From NCBI RefSeq assembly GCF_036711975.1, contig NC_091967.1, positions 9,982,001 to 10,046,000 on the forward strand: a DNA stretch of 64,000 bases, read 5' to 3'. Below the pieces are notes generated by a model that worked only from the letters and a program-made list of their open reading frames with translations, made no database searches and was not told the DNA's origin. Below, piece by piece: positions 24,966 to 36,445 of this stretch. This stretch comes from Onthophagus taurus (lineage: Eukaryota; Arthropoda; Insecta; Coleoptera; Scarabaeidae). The position numbers were made by a program, and so were the translations under genes. Positions within the stretch are counted from its first letter, which is position 1, and every line of letters begins with the position of its first letter.

Positions 24966-25440
24966 TGTCGTTCATAGCTGATTAATTTCTGCGTAAATTA
25001 ATTTTTATTTTCCATCCTTGTAAAGGTACGAGTATGTGAATGCCTCCTTTCTGGACACATAGCTTGATACATTGCACAAGTTTAATGTTTGAGCACTTTG
25101 TCACAAACACTTTTTTTGAAGACAGATACAAGAGGAATATTTTGGAGAACAAATTAATATTTCGTTACAACAAATTAGGTTTTAATGAAGAGAATAAATT
25201 ATAAAATTGTTTCATATGTGTCTTGTATCTTAAAAACTTTGATATTACTATTTACTTATTATTACAATATTTGCATATTAAAATACCATTAAAACTTCAT
25301 TGTAATGCTTTGAATTATTTAGGTAAATAAAATTTATTAAAAAAAACCTTTATATTAAATCCTTAAATAATCAACAAACAACAAAAATTGTCCACAATCC
25401 CAAAAAAAAAGTTACAGTATCAATATAACCCGAAAAAATT
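24966..25440. other. Intergenic DNA and TMEM208 3' trailer
   Basis: No gene is visible. A minus-strand AATAAA (plus TTTATT at about 25333-25338), roughly 110 bp past the TMEM208 stop, is a plausible polyadenylation signal. Confidence 0.4.
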
Positions 25441-25447
25441 TGTTTCA

Positions 25448-26139
25448 TCAGTGATTCATTCTTTTCATTTTCCTTTCCAGTTTCTTCTGCTTCTTTTCAT
25501 TAACTTCAGGTTCGCCAGTTTGAGGTTGGAAGAAATAAGGACCCAAAACGTTTTTCCATAAGATCCAAAATCCTCTTATTGGGGCCAACAACCACAACAA
25601 CCAAAAATAATTTGAAAGTATACTTGCTAATAGTTGACAACCGGCTGTTAAGATAATAATGTCTTTTACATGCCTTAAAAAGAATGATTAATATAATGTA
25701 TTAAAGAAAAATAAATTAAAATTACTCTGCAATTCCACCTTCCATATTCAAATCAACACCACTGTCAACAATTTGACCTGAATCGGTATATTTTGCTTTA
25801 GCCATGTACACCATAAATTGATAAGCTCCTATATAAATTAAACATGAAAATAAGTAAAGTGCCTAAAACAATTTGAGCATTATTAAATGAAAATTTATTA
25901 ATCTATAATTTAAATTAAATTCTCACTATGCTTATTGATGAATTATAAAACACCAAAATAATTAAAGATGTGGCATTGGCAAATATGGCCATATTACGGT
26001 AGAAATTCAGCGTGGATACATTTTCTTCAATGATTTGTTTCGAACCTTTCGTTCCTTGTTTACCCTTTTTCTCGGTAGTCTAAAAATTATAGATACATTA
26101 ATAAATCAATTAAAATGAATAAAACAAACTTACCTTCAT
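25448..26139 (-). CDS. TMEM208: TMEM208/SND2 ER-targeting membrane protein, 4 exons
   Basis: Small ER membrane protein, the animal counterpart of yeast Snd2, acting in the SRP-independent targeting of membrane proteins (family knowledge). Exons on the minus strand: 26139-26134 (only ATGAAG), 26079-25927, 25862-25726 and 25673-25448. All junctions are GT/AG and the frame is continuous for 173 aa, exactly the human length. Diagnostic segments: KGKQGTKGSKQIIEENV near the N-terminus, SGVDLNMEGGIAEHVKD in the middle, and LLWLLAPIRGFWILWKNVLG then the basic tail NEKKQKKLERKMKR. Several hydrophobic spans are present. The six-base coding part of exon 1 and short exons hide the gene from simple ORF searches. 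It is head-to-head with the palmitoyltransferase gene. Confidence 0.96.
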
Positions 26140-26772
26140 ATTTATTACAAGTTTAGGTGTAGATTTACGTTATATTTAACAAATTTAGATAATATTTAAT
26201 CACACATGAAATGTAAACTAACCTCCACGTGTAAACTTCCATAGTGTCAAGTTTATGCCAAATTGAAAGAATCGATAATTACAGATATCTTTAAATCTTA
26301 TTTTAAAATTAGTATAGATGGAGGTAATAGTGTTTGTTTTAAAATGGTTTATTACTTCATGTTAAGGTTTTAAAATTCATAAAAAAAATTTTATTTTCAT
26401 TTAGAATTTTATTTAGAATTAGATATTAATTTTTAATGTATTAATAATTTGAGTTTAAAATAAATTTGTTTATGAAGTTGTCTACCTGTCACTTGAAAAA
26501 TGTCAATGTCATATTTACATTTAATATCAGTCGATATGTTACTCGTTGGTTGTGCATGCTGTTTATTTGGTTTACTTATTATTTAACTGTATATCCTTGG
26601 GGATAATGAGTGAAACGGGTGCGAAAGTTATATAAAGAAAGTAATATCTTCACTATGGAACACGAAATCATTCGAATATCCGCTGTAAGGTGCCGTAAAA
26701 ACGAAAATGATTGAATATACCACAAGAAAAATTTCCTATTAGCATCCAATTAAAGTGTTAAGGAAATCGATT
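26140..26772. promoter_or_regulatory. Divergent promoter region of TMEM208 and the palmitoyltransferase
   Basis: The start codons are 633 bp apart on opposite strands. A CCACGTGT word with the CACGTG core at 26226-26231 lies 87 bp upstream of the TMEM208 ATG, and TGTCAATGTCAT lies near 26500 on the other side. No TATA box can be assigned because the whole region is A/T-rich. Confidence 0.5.
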
Positions 26773-27935
26773 ATGCATAGCGAATACGAATATAACGTAG
26801 ACATGCACAATAAGTGTTGCGGAGGACGATTTTGGTGTATCCGCGACATTTGTGGAATTATTTGTGCAATATTAACTTGGATGTTGATTTTGTATGCAGA
26901 ATTCGTTGTTATGACTGTTATATTGCTCCCAAATCCTTACACAGTCTATAGTGTTATTAATATTATCGTTTTTCAAATTCTCGCATTTTTGGCTTTTGCC
27001 TCACATTTACGTACTATGTTTGCAGATCCAGTGAGTAATTAAGTTTTTGTTAAAAATGGGATGATTTATGTATATTTTTTTATAGGGTGCAGTACCAAAA
27101 GGAAATGCAACAAAAGAAATGATTCAACAGATGGGTTTTCGAAAAGAAACTGTTATATTTAAATGTCCTAAATGTTGTAGTATAAAGCCAGAAAGAGCTC
27201 ATCATTGTTCTGTTTGTCAAAGGTATTTGACAAATTTTTTTTTTACATAGAATTGTTATTTTTGACAAAAAGAATTTTATCTTGGGAAGTTAATCTATTT
27301 GTTCCACATCTCAATGTAATCTATTTGATAATAAGTACTGAATCACTGATTAATTTTTTTAATTAGATAATTTTAAAACAAAATTTAATGTTTTAAATGC
27401 AAATTAATGGGTATTAATTTTTTTGTAGATGCATTAGAAAAATGGATCATCATTGCCCTTGGGTCAATAATTGTGTAGGAGAGAATAATCAAAAATATTT
27501 TGTTTTATTCACGGTAAATGTACTTGAACACCACTTTTCTTTATGTAAATTTCCCTTTTTTAGTTTTATATAGCAAATCTATCTATACACTCTCTGTTCC
27601 TTGCTGTAAATCAATTTATGGCATGCATAAGACACGAATGGAAAGAGTGCACATCATATTCACCACCGGCGACGGTAATCTTATTACTTTTCCTCTGTTT
27701 CGAAGCATTACTTTTCGCCGTTTTCACCGCGGTTATGTTGGGTTCACAAGTTCAAGCAATATGGACAGACGAAACAGGAATCGAACAATTGAAAAAGGAA
27801 GAAGCGCGCTGGGCGAAAAAATCGCGTTGGAAAAGTATCCAAGCGGTTTTTGGCCGCTTTTCTGTACACTGGTTTTCGCCTTTCACCAAGCCCACAATGA
27901 AATCCAAGTCGGAATATTATTTATATCCAGTTTAG
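26773..27935 (+). CDS. Golgi DHHC palmitoyltransferase, ZDHHC3/7 (GODZ) type, 4 exons
   Basis: Protein S-palmitoyltransferase of the Golgi (family knowledge). Exons 26773-27030, 27086-27222, 27429-27513 and 27564-27935 join with GT/AG introns into 283 aa. Two N-terminal membrane spans (about 24-48 and 58-78) precede [13 protein letters not shown] (85-97). The Cys-rich domain is [19 protein letters not shown], with the catalytic DHHC at 138-141 in [20 protein letters not shown]. Two further spans follow, then [13 protein letters not shown] and [15 protein letters not shown], both characteristic of the ZDHHC3/7 group. The loop between the third and fourth spans is shorter than in mammalian ZDHHC3. 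The first ATG with a family-like start is used; an in-frame GTG lies 18 bp upstream. All Zn-binding Cys/His are intact. Confidence 0.95.
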
Positions 27936-28255
27936 TTGAAGTTACATTAGAGATACATTTTCATTTACATAAATGTGATTTATTAAATAGCGTAATTTGT
28001 ACAGCGTAGATTGATCAATTAGTAATAATCTAACTTAAATGTTTTATGAAGCACTTTTATCCGTTTTTTAAAATATTTTTATATTATGTATTAGACTTAT
28101 TTACAAAATATATTTAAATTAATAGTAAATGAAAAGTTAAGTTTTAATGTATATAGAAATTTCTGAAAGAAATGCAGATTGAAAAATCCTGTTCAATGGT
28201 GTAGTTAAATTAATGACCATTTTGACGTTTATGTAGTTTTGATTTGGCAGTGTCG

Positions 28256-29358
28256 ATGTGTGGTGAGTAACATTGGCAGTAAGATCTTAACTTGATAGGT
28301 TGTTTCTTGCAGCCAAATGCGATAAAACTGGACAAATAAAGATTTTTGTGCACTATTAATAAAATAACCTACGTTTAATTAACCTATATTTAATAAAATT
28401 AAAGAACCTTTACAATTACATATAAGCTTAGTGTTAAAATGAACCAAGTCATTAACTCATTTTTTCACTAATACTGCCATAATATACATTGAAACACAAT
28501 ATTTTTTGTCTCTACCAGCAGTATCTAATCTTCTGCCATTAGTACCTGATTTTCTATAACGAGGATTAAGTCTTCTATTAGTAACATCTAGTCTAGTTTT
28601 TATCTGGTCTTTTACAAGCAGTAAATAATTTTCTGTAAGCTATAACTTGTTTTTCATCAGAAGTAACCATAGTCTAATTCTTGCAAGCAGCATCTGATGC
28701 TTTATTAGCAGTATCTTGCCGTTTTTAAGCAATAAGTAATTTTCTGTAACCATCATTTGGTTCTTGGAAGCAGCATTTGGTGTTTTATTTGCAGAATTTA
28801 GTCATTTCCAGTAGTATTTAGTCTTCTGCAAAGAGTAAGTAGTCTCCTAGTTGAGTTGCGCAATTTCTAGTCTTTTGGAAGCAGCATCTAATTGTTTGTA
28901 AGCGATATCTAGCGTTCTATCAGCAGTACATAGTCTACCATTGGTAGTACAGAGTCTTCTGCTAGGAGAATCTGAACTTTCATAAGGAAGATCAAGTCTT
29001 CCATTAGCAGTATCTAGTCACTTACAGACACCATGTAATTTTTTGTAAACTGTAACTAGTTTTCCATCAATAATAATCATTGTCTAGTTCTTACAAGCAA
29101 CATCTCGTGCTTTAATACTGAAAATAAACTCCATGTTTAATTCCAGTGGATCCAGTGGAAGGCAAACCTTTTTATCAATTCAAAAGATCATTAAAGATTT
29201 TAAGAATGTTATCAAAAGAGGATTGGATTGTAGATAATCCTGATTTCTATGCAGGTAAGCTGAAACAGGTTATGTTTGATTACGAAACCAATGAGATCAG
29301 TGTGGAAGGACAGGATTGGAAGGAGAAATTTAAATTTTACGAGAATGTTTCTTATTAA
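28256..29358 (+). CDS. Unrecognised small protein, two-exon model
   Basis: I do not recognise this protein. 29147-29358 is an open frame of normal composition, rich in Lys, Glu and aromatic residues (YQFKRSLKILRMLSKEDW, then QVMFDYETNEISVEGQDW), preceded by a good acceptor TTTAATTCCAG. Upstream, ATGTGTG at 28256-28262 followed by GTGAGT fits phase and would give 72 aa starting MCVDPVEGK. The inferred 884-bp intron is mostly minisatellite. Inside exon 2, CAG|GTAAGC (donor at 29255) and TTAATTTCAG (acceptor ending 29364) could remove a further intron, giving a 44-aa form with another C-terminus. It could instead be one exon of a larger gene or a relic. No signal peptide or membrane span is seen. 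Confidence 0.35.
28490..29125. repeat. Degenerate minisatellite (~27 bp) with internal duplication
   Basis: Words of the type AGCAGTATCTAGTCTTCT recur about every 25-30 bp with heavy drift. A larger block is repeated within the array: the segment from about 28607 (TTTTACAAGCAGTAAATAAT) to 28715 is echoed from about 29020 (CTTACAGACACCATGTAAT) to 29125, about 412 bp apart. The array ends about 20 bp before the acceptor-like site of the unknown ORF. Confidence 0.75.
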
Positions 29359-29384
29359 TTTCAGGAACGGTCATCATGTTATAG

Positions 29385-30980
29385 GAATCCTTATCAACCT
29401 CCCCATCCGTTCTTAATGTAGAAACTGTTAGATCATGCCAAAAGCAAGAAATCAAGATTACTTAGCACAATCTTAAACCACTAAAATAATATTTGAGATA
29501 AGATGAAATTTGTTCAATTGTCCACCAGTCAGATTTGGAAAAATTATATCATTTTAGAAACTAACAGATTATTCCAAACAGATTATTTTCTTGCGTAGAA
29601 TAATATAACGTTTAAATCGTATGAGAAACAAAAATTGTGTAATTTCTGCATTTCACTTAGGATAAAATTAGACGTTACCAGATTTATGTTCCACTCAGTA
29701 TGAATTATGTAAATATATAATATGCGAAGTATTATTTTGTGGTGTTAAAATGTACTTGGCTATCGCCCCTGATGTCAACGATTTGATTTAGGGTAGAATA
29801 ATTACATTGTAGGTTAGACTAAATTGGTCACTGCTAGGGTCCACTTAATTCGAAACTAATTACGGCGTATATATGGCACGGTTTTGGCGGCTCCGCATCG
29901 TTCCAAATTGAAATTGCACACAGAAACACTCTATAATTCCTGCTTTACCAATTTCCTACGTAAATATGAAACGTAATTTATTTGTACTGTCGTCAATCAA
30001 GGTAGATAAATATTGTGTCGACCAATATGATTCATATCGGTATAATTTCATATTTCGCTTTAACGAAACATTATTATTATATTTAGGACTCACAAACAAG
30101 AAAAATTAAAATAGCTGCAGCAGCTTAATACCAACGAATTTCATATCGTTCTGCACCACCATTCTCGGTGTTATCTTTTGATGGGTTTGCATTAAGGCTT
30201 ACACTCGAGAGCTAACAATGTTACGTCATTAGTCATCTTCCACCAAGTGGAACATAGTTACAATATGGTTACTGTTTACAGTATATATGTGCATTCCGTA
30301 AACGCCGCGTCATTGTTGAACTAATCCGGTTTCTACACGGCGCCTCGGTTGATAATTAAACGCAACCAACTGTTTAATAAAGACTTTGTAAAGGTTACTA
30401 AACCTATTATTTTAACAAACATGTTCATTTTCAACATTTATTAAATTTTAAAGTATCGCAGTAAGCAAAAATTTTTAAATTAAAGTATTGTGATTCTGGT
30501 TTGTCCAAAGTTCGTGAAATCTCTGATTCACATTTTGGAATATTTTCTGAGAAATATCCTAAAATTAGCACCTTTCTCTTCTTACGCTCTCTATCCACCT
30601 ACTAATTATTCATTTCGACAGTCACAGTTAGGGTGGTTTTCCCACGGAGTTCCTCTTTGCGGTGTTAACACTTTATCAGATTTACGTACATAATACGGTT
30701 AATACCAGATAAGAATTATCACAAAGAAAATAATACATGTTGATAAATTTTGAGAGGATAAAATTAATTATAAGTCAATAATTGTTTAATCTAACAATAG
30801 GAATATGAACACATAACAATATAATAAGCGTAAAATTTAAATAAACGAAGTTGTACTGTAATTGGTTAATTTTTATTTATTTGTCTGACTAATTTCGAAT
30901 ACAATGGCATCTTCAACTCTACGTCTTAGTGAACATAACAATTTCAAGATTATTAAACTAACCCGAACGTTTCTAGTTTT
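29385..30980. other. Gene-free AT-rich DNA
   Basis: Nothing recognisable. A short GC-richer patch at about 29865-29905 and a frame at 30490-30693 without family features are the only local departures. Confidence 0.35.
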
Positions 30981-30984
30981 AGGC

Positions 30985-31495
30985 TTTTCGTTAGACTTCT
31001 TAAATCTGATAGAATTAATCGAACTACTTCCAAATGCTAACATAATTAAACAAAATACTTTCAGAAATAGGCAAAATTAAGCAAAATATGTCCGGATGGC
31101 AATATAATTAAGCAAAATATTTCCAGAAACTTACAGCATTAAGTAAAATATTTCCAGAGGGTGACAAATTTAGGCAAAATACATTTAGACACTAACCTGA
31201 CACAATTATACAAAATATTTTCAGAAGCTGATGACATTAACTAAATTTTTCCAGAAGCTTTTAAAATAAGCCATATGCTTCTCAAATCTGGGAGTATTAA
31301 GCAAAATACTTGCAAAAGCTGACAGAATGAAGTAAAATATTTCCAAAAACTGTAATAACGTAGAGAAATATTTTCAGAGACTGATGACTTTGAGAAAATT
31401 ACTTCCCACCCCTTACAAAATTGAGCAGAATACTTCCAAAAGATGACAAAAATAAGTAAAATGTTTCCAAAAGTTGATATAAGGTTATTTAAACT
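30985..31495. repeat. Minisatellite array M1, ~40-bp units
   Basis: Degenerate units of about 38-42 bp with the consensus core AGAATTAAGCAAAATATTTCC followed by AGAAGCTGAC occur in head-to-tail order. Individual variants, for example CATATGCTTCTCAAATCTGG and CACAATTATACAAAATATTT, recur in the same order in array M2 1.9 kb downstream. Confidence 0.85.
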
Positions 31496-31799
31496 TTGCG
31501 CTTATTTCACATACTGGTAAAATGGATACTTTTAACTTCATATCTTATAAAAATATAAGTTAAACTTTTTGGTGGAGGCGCCGGTAAAAATTAATAACTA
31601 CAATGCCTTTGATCTAATAGAAAAGATGATAACTGAAAAATACTTGTCTAAATTGATAATAATAGTAGGAGTTTCAATTTTGTTGAAAAGATCACGTAGC
31701 GAAGCAATAAAAATTTATATCGAAACCAACCTAAAAAGCAATAAATACGAAAAGTGCGCATTCAATTTCGTCTACACAACTATGTTCGTATGGCAATAA

Positions 31800-32033
31800 G
31801 TCACCAAGGCTGTTTTAAATTGTCGATAAAACTCGTGCAAAGTCGTCGCTGAAAGCCAACACGCAATTCTGGCAAGCTTTCTGTCTCGCGGTGGTGTAGT
31901 TGCGCTTTTACTACGATCCGATAAAGTTCGAGACGACGCTTCGTTCCGGATCCCACTGCGACCACTCGACTTGGATTTCGTCTTTCATCGTCGTCTCGCG
32001 CCACTTTTCGTTCAAGTGATTTCCGCTGAATAG
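31800..32033 (+). other. GC-rich block ending in a splice donor; candidate non-coding first exon
   Basis: About 230 bp of GC-richer sequence with frequent CG dinucleotides ends at GCTGAATAG|GTAAGTTTTC (donor GT at 32034), a close match to the consensus donor. No coding frame reads into the donor on the plus strand. The overlapping minus-strand frame (31801-32004) has no family features. A 5' UTR exon of a gene beyond the window or across a long intron would fit; this is inference. Confidence 0.3.
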
Positions 32034-32885
32034 GTAAGTTTTCAAGTATTTTTTTTCTACCTTCGACGTTTTCTTAGTTTTATGGGTCATAATGTTACGC
32101 TACGATGAACTCTGATAAATTAAACGAACTCGAACAAGACGAACTTTTTCACGCCTTCATAGTTGAGTAGGTTTGTGGTTAACTTTTAATTGGATTTTTA
32201 AAATAAAAGTTGTAAACAAGTATTTACACAGTACATACAAATACATATGTAAATAATTTATTTACTAATTTGAGTTGGACCCAAACGTGCAATGTTTCGA
32301 ACTTGCGGTTAAACAAAGTTTAAGCGCTTAATCAAGTTAATTCGTTGAATTTAGTTGTGACTAATGAGCTGGTTAGAGAGTTCCTATTTCTTAATTAATT
32401 TGAAAACTAATTAAAAAAAATATTGTTTTGTAATATAATTACTTTTAATAAAGATTTTCATAACTAGCTTATGAAATTGCAACGTACAAAGAGTATTACT
32501 GTAATAAATTTTCTCAAATTATATTCTCGCAAAGTTCTGAAACTCGTTAAGGTTAACACGGGTTTTTAAAAGAAAGATGAAGAAAAAATGATTACTGAAA
32601 ATTAGACATTTTCTCAAACTTTATCCTATAACTCACTTCGAATTTAAAAAGTTTTTTTATTAATTGTTGAAATTCACACTAATTTCTTTACCAAAAAATA
32701 TCGAAAAACTTTTAATTTGCACTTTAAACTATTTGAATGAATAATTTTAATGCACACAAATTCGGACGTTGCTCTAAGAACAGCTCGAAGGCCCGTTCGT
32801 GACGTCACACATAAGTAGGCAACTACTAGTTCATAATTTGAATTAGCAAATGATAATTTAATCTATTCGTGTTTTGTAATGTTAT
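32034..32885. other. AT-rich DNA between minisatellite copies
   Basis: Nothing recognisable. Confidence 0.35.
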
Positions 32886-32889
32886 TAGT

Positions 32890-33685
32890 CTAGTCAGACT
32901 TCTCAAATCTGACAGAATTAAGCAAACTACTTCGAAATGCTAACATAATTAAACAAAATACTTTCAGAAACAAACAAAATTAAGTAAAATATGTCCAGAA
33001 ACTTACAGCATTAAACAAAATAATTCCAGAGGCTAACATATTTAAGCAGAATACTTTTAAACACTAACCAAATGAAGTAAAATATTTTTGGACGTATCTA
33101 ATTAAGAGAAATACTAATAAATTTATGAAAAAACCTGACACAATTATACAAAATATTTTCAGAAACTGATGGTATTAGCTAAATTTTTCCAGAAGCTTGT
33201 AAAATAAACAATATGCGTCTCAAATCTGGGAATATTAAGCAAAATACTTGCAGAAGCTGACAGAATTAAGTAAAATATTTCCAAAAACTGTTATAACTTA
33301 GAGAAATGTTTTCAGAGCCTAATGAATTACTTCTGACCCCTTGCAAAACTGAGCAGAATGCTTCTAAAGGATGACAAAAATAAGTAAAGTGTTTCCAAAA
33401 GTTGATATAAGAGATTACAGTATCATGCAAAATATTTCCTGAACCTGACAGAATTCAGCAAATTACTCCTTGAACCTCATAGAATCCGTAAATTACTTCC
33501 CAAACCTGAGGGAATTAGGCAGAATACTTGCAGAAGCTGACAGAATTAAGTAAAATATTTCCAGAAACTGTTATAACTTAGGGAAATATTTTCAGAGAAT
33601 GGCGAAGTTGAGACAAATACTTCCCGACTCTGCCAGAATTAAGCAAATTATTTCCAAATGATGATAAAAATAAGTAAATAAAAAT
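32890..33685. repeat. Minisatellite array M2, duplicated copy of M1 with extension
   Basis: 32895-33420 follows array M1 variant for variant, starting CAGACTTCTCAAATCTGACA against M1 TTAGACTTCTTAAATCTGAT. M2 then continues with a further internal copy: the CTTGCAGAAGCTGACAGAAT block near 33243 recurs near 33528. A ~45-bp segment near 33075-33130 is absent from M1. The array runs directly into palindromic repeat copy 2. Confidence 0.85.
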
Positions 33686-33860
33686 AAGTTCGGTCTAATG
33701 TTAGTTCTAGTTTTAGTTCAATGAAAAATATACAACGATCTAACACTAAAACTAGAACTAACACTAGCATTAGAACTAACATTAGACTTACAACTAGAAA
33801 CATTCTAATGATTCGAATGATTCTAGTTGTAGGTCTAGTGTTATTAATATCATTAATTGT
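33686..33860. repeat. Palindromic repeat family, copy 2
   Basis: TTAGTTCTAGTTTTAGTTCA is followed by AATGAAAAATATACAAC and then ACTAAAACTAGAACTAACAC. The inner ACAACTAGAAACATTC pairs with GAATGATTCTAGTTGT to form a hairpin. The words and their order match copy 3 near 39.56 kb (TTCTAGTTTTAGTACAATGA and AAAATATATAAC). The Leu/Val-rich and Thr/Arg-rich frames on the two strands (33648-33903) are artefacts of the repeat. Confidence 0.7.
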
Positions 33861-35635
33861 CAATTATTTACGATTTTTCTGTATTATTCTATTTTTGATC
33901 TAAATTTAATGTTGAAATCCGATTAAATGGAAACAACGAAGAATACGAATAATTGAGTTTTAAAGCTTTAGAAAGGGAAGAGGATTATCGAAGCGGTCTT
34001 GTTAAATTTTTATCTTTATCTCGTTTTTCAATATAATCAATTTAATTGTTTCGAACTACCTAGTTTAAATTTATCAACTTTTTTTATAATTACACACAAA
34101 ATTGGCCTACTTTTAAACTATAAACAATATAAGCTTTTCAATTTAATATAAAAAGTTTGTATTACTTTTTACCTTTTCATCAAACAAATTTTTCTTTTTT
34201 ATTTTTAACACCCTACAAAAAAACACTTTTAACATCATTTACATTTCAAATCGATTGGAAGGCGAACAGTAGAAATCTCAAAATGGAAACGACGTTACGA
34301 AGGTATGAAACTTGACGTTTCTAAATTGAAAAATTATGCAAATTTCGGTTTATCAGATCGAAAGAGCAACCGAAAGGTTCAAGCCTTGCTGTGTAAAAAA
34401 TGTTAGGGGACTTAAATAAAAATAATATCGACAAATATCGTTATACGTTTTCATAACCGTCAACGACGACTTCTACGTCTTAAACTTAGAGCAACATTTC
34501 AACAAAAGCCAAGTTACCAAGTTATTCAAGTTATTCCCATGTGTGTGTACAGTTGAAGTGTCATCACAAACTTGTAACTTTTCAACTTTGACCCATTTTG
34601 ATTTAACGTATTCACACGTGTCATATCAATTAAGTTTTCGATTCAAATTGAAATATAAATGTTTTAATGTAGTAATTGTTTAAAAACAAATTAATGTAAA
34701 TGACAAATTTGTTGGATTCTCCGGTTAATTTATTTGCGTTACGTTACTGGCTTAAATTCAAATATATCAAATTTAAATAACTAATTATTTCCAAACATTT
34801 AATTGATATTTTTCGTATATCTCCGAATTAAACAAACAAGAACACAAAATTCATTTTGTGTTATTTCACGTGTATGATTTAATTTCAAGATAACCCTTTG
34901 TAAACTCGCTTTTTTAATTGTTAATTTTAGTTTTGTATAAATTGTTTGTTAGCATGTTACTTGATGCGTGTTTATAAATTTAATTATAAGCCCTGTGGGT
35001 AACTTTAAATCGAAACTAAATACACCAAATCCGCTGAAAATTTAATTTGTATAAAATAATCTCTTTAATATACTCACTCAATTTCATATCCATTTTGGTA
35101 TTTCAAAAATTACAAGAGGCACAAAGCAAATAAGATTATGAATAATTGTGCATGAAATAGAAAATGGGTGAGGCAAAATCGTATCGACGTCGATTACAAT
35201 AATTGTATGTAATTCAACCTGAGGTTGGAACGCTTTTCGGATATTAATAAGAAATGGTCGCGTGATATTGATTCCGTTTTCTACAACGTAGTCCACATAA
35301 GTGTAAAGCATCGTACGATGAGAGATTAATTATTTCGTTATAGTTCACAGCTTTAAAGAGACAAACGCATAATTTCAAATAGTTTGATTTTATTGCACAT
35401 TAATGTATCAAAGTGGTACTGAAAATGGCATGCTAATGGAAACCACTAGCACGCAAGCATTCTTTCTAATTCAACTTGATTTTGAATTTCACTTTATCGA
35501 TTCAATTAGAAATTGCATCTACATTTTGATCAAAAATGTTAATGACAAGAAGCTTATTGATTTTGAAATTATTATTTCTAAACGCAAATCTTGAAAGTAT
35601 AGAAAATTATTTAGAGTTTGATAGTTCTGTGAGCG
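33861..35635. other. Gene-free AT-rich DNA
   Basis: Nothing recognisable. Open frames at 35084-35311 (minus) and 35403-35594 show no domain signature. Confidence 0.35.
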
Positions 35636-35637
35636 AT

Positions 35638-35905
35638 AAGATTATGTGCCTGATACAGAGGATACAGAAGAAAAACAATGAGTGGTTTAGGTGTAACATC
35701 TTGTACCATTAAACCCGAAGATATTAAATTTACTTTCATCCATTTATAGTAAGTATCCTTTGTTAAAACTCCAAATGCTTGTCTTTATACATTTTTGCAT
35801 TTTCTAAACGATTTGTTTTATCAGCTTCACTAGGTTTCTGCGTGCTACTAAAAGTATTACTTTCTTCTCCGTTTCTTTTAGTTCCTTAGTTGTCCGACCC
35901 ATGTT
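35638..35905 (-). pseudogene. Internally deleted Tc1-like transposase relic
   Basis: Reading the minus strand from 35902 down: MGRTTKEL (the usual Tc1-type N-terminus), then RLENAKMYKDKHLEF (about 35772-35812), then MDESKFNIFG (35715-35742), the block with the first catalytic Asp. Only about 90 bp separate the N-terminus from the catalytic block instead of several hundred, so most of the DNA-binding domain is deleted. Stops occur before and after MDESKFNIFG. Confidence 0.7.
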
Positions 35906-36259
35906 GTCGGATTCTTTTCTGATTTTTACATAAGCATGTTTCCTTAACCCAGTATATTGGATTTTCTCAAATATGTCTACTCTCGACTAACTTATTCCTT
36001 AAAGAGAAGCTGTTCAAACACTTTATTGATCCACTGTACGTAAAAGTAAACAGCATGAACAGAGCGATTTATGATAACAATTTTCAGCATAACTAGAACA
36101 TGTAAGTCTAATAAAAAACGATGATAAAAACCTTGATTTAGAGCAGGGTTTAAAAAATAAGCTGAAAGATCCCTTAGGTGAAAAACTAAAGGGTAAAATG
36201 TTTTACATATTTAAAATCTAAAGCAGATAGATAGAAAATTTTCTGATAAAGAAAAAAAA

Positions 36260-36445
36260 TCTGCGATGGGTGTTAAGAAGGTAGTTCTAAGAACTGTAAA
36301 CACCCTTGGTATTAGCATAAAAACGGTGAAAATAGTAAGATACGACTACAAAAGTAAAGACGTTGTACAAAAATAGGGCAGAAAGAAAATAAGCAGACCT
36401 CAATTGTTTCAACGAATACCTCCTCATCATTACTATTAAACAAAA
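36260..36445 (+). pseudogene. Possible transposase helix-turn-helix fragment
   Basis: A plus-strand frame reads VLRTVNTLGISIKTVKIV, a stop, then GRKKISRPQLF. LGIS-x-KTV followed by a GRKK/RP linker is typical of the N-terminal DNA-binding part of DDE transposases. No catalytic part is visible nearby, so family assignment is open. Confidence 0.35.

Noticed and set aside
27518..28009. 163-codon plus-strand frame overlapping the palmitoyltransferase.
   Set aside because: It reads through intron 3 and then out of frame over exon 4 of the DHHC gene, whose own frame matches the family throughout.
33648..33903. Open frames rich in Leu/Val (minus) and Thr/Arg (plus).
   Set aside because: Both are translations of the palindromic ACTAGAACTAAC repeat.
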